A stretch of DNA of 64,000 nucleotides from the NCBI GenBank assembly GCA_900316305.1, contig ONCM01000002.1, positions 101,967 to 165,966 of the forward strand, in the 5' to 3' direction. This DNA is from an uncultured Bacteroidales bacterium. Lineage in GTDB: Bacteria > Bacteroidota > Bacteroidia > Bacteroidales > WCHB1-69. A program made the position numbers and the translations under genes. A model generated the notes under the pieces. That model had not been told where the DNA came from, did not search any database, and saw only the letters and a program-made list of their open reading frames with translations. Of this stretch, positions 63,968 through 64,000 are shown piece after piece (positions within the stretch are counted from its first letter, which is position 1; every line of letters starts with the position of its first letter).

Positions 63968-63979
63968 CTTTTGCCTGCC

Positions 63980-64000
63980 ATGATGAAAAAATTGTTCATG
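63980..64000 (+). CDS. Start of a further exported protein (cut by window end)
   Basis: ATG at 63980 opens MMKKLFM, typical of a signal peptide, 12 bases after the previous stop. Only seven codons are visible, so no more can be said. Confidence 0.35.

Overview
The window reads as chromosomal DNA from an uncultured member of the Bacteroidota, most likely order Bacteroidales. The support is internal: promoters of the TAnnTTTG type (usually TATCTTTG or TATTTTTG) stand before many genes, there is a short 287-residue primary sigma factor, secreted proteins carry a type IX secretion C-terminal domain, and GLPGLI-, DUF3078- and PNGase F-type proteins occur. Two tRNA genes are present (Ser-CGA and Glu-TTC). 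I see no rRNA and no CRISPR array.

Region 1 (1-15.3 kb) is a defence island. A type I restriction-modification set (hsdM, hsdS, hsdR) is split by A+T-rich cargo: a 1049-residue fusion of a SIR2 NADase-like domain with an Argonaute-type MID-PIWI module between hsdM and hsdS; a Septu-like ATPase plus HNH nuclease pair after hsdS; and an ATPase plus TOPRIM-like pair with its own promoter before hsdR. A perfect 42-bp direct repeat lies at each end, the right copy being the promoter of rmuC. Outside the left copy is the severed N-terminus of another hsdM and a 5'-truncated unknown gene.

Region 2 (15.3-26 kb) begins with rmuC and then holds small, secreted and decaying genes: a KilA-N pseudogene with two nonsense codons, a phosphatase/nuclease-fold exoprotein, an SPFH protein, tRNA-Ser, a lipoprotein, a deleted Fib_succ-type gene, a NYN remnant, a thioredoxin-fusion protein and pepD.

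Region 3 (26-64 kb) is a housekeeping backbone: pheT, an FAD-synthetase domain, topA, an arginase-like gene, DUF3078, rpoD, asnS, rpoN, a T9SS metalloprotease, yitT, a nitroreductase, beta-mannosidase, a PNGase F-like protein, the rplM-rpsI-rpsB-tsf operon, a patatin-barrel protein, a glycogen synthase-phosphorylase fusion, thiamine pyrophosphokinase, an SDR, a nucleotidyltransferase and a large secreted protein.

From about 20 kb onward many gene junctions carry degenerate tandem heptamer (once octamer) arrays of several sequence families. These often contain the stop codon of one gene and sometimes the start codon of the next. A separate 28-bp palindrome (GTAGAGACG...CGTCTCTAC) occurs between genes and also in frame inside two genes. 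The defence island and these two repeat systems are the most unusual content.
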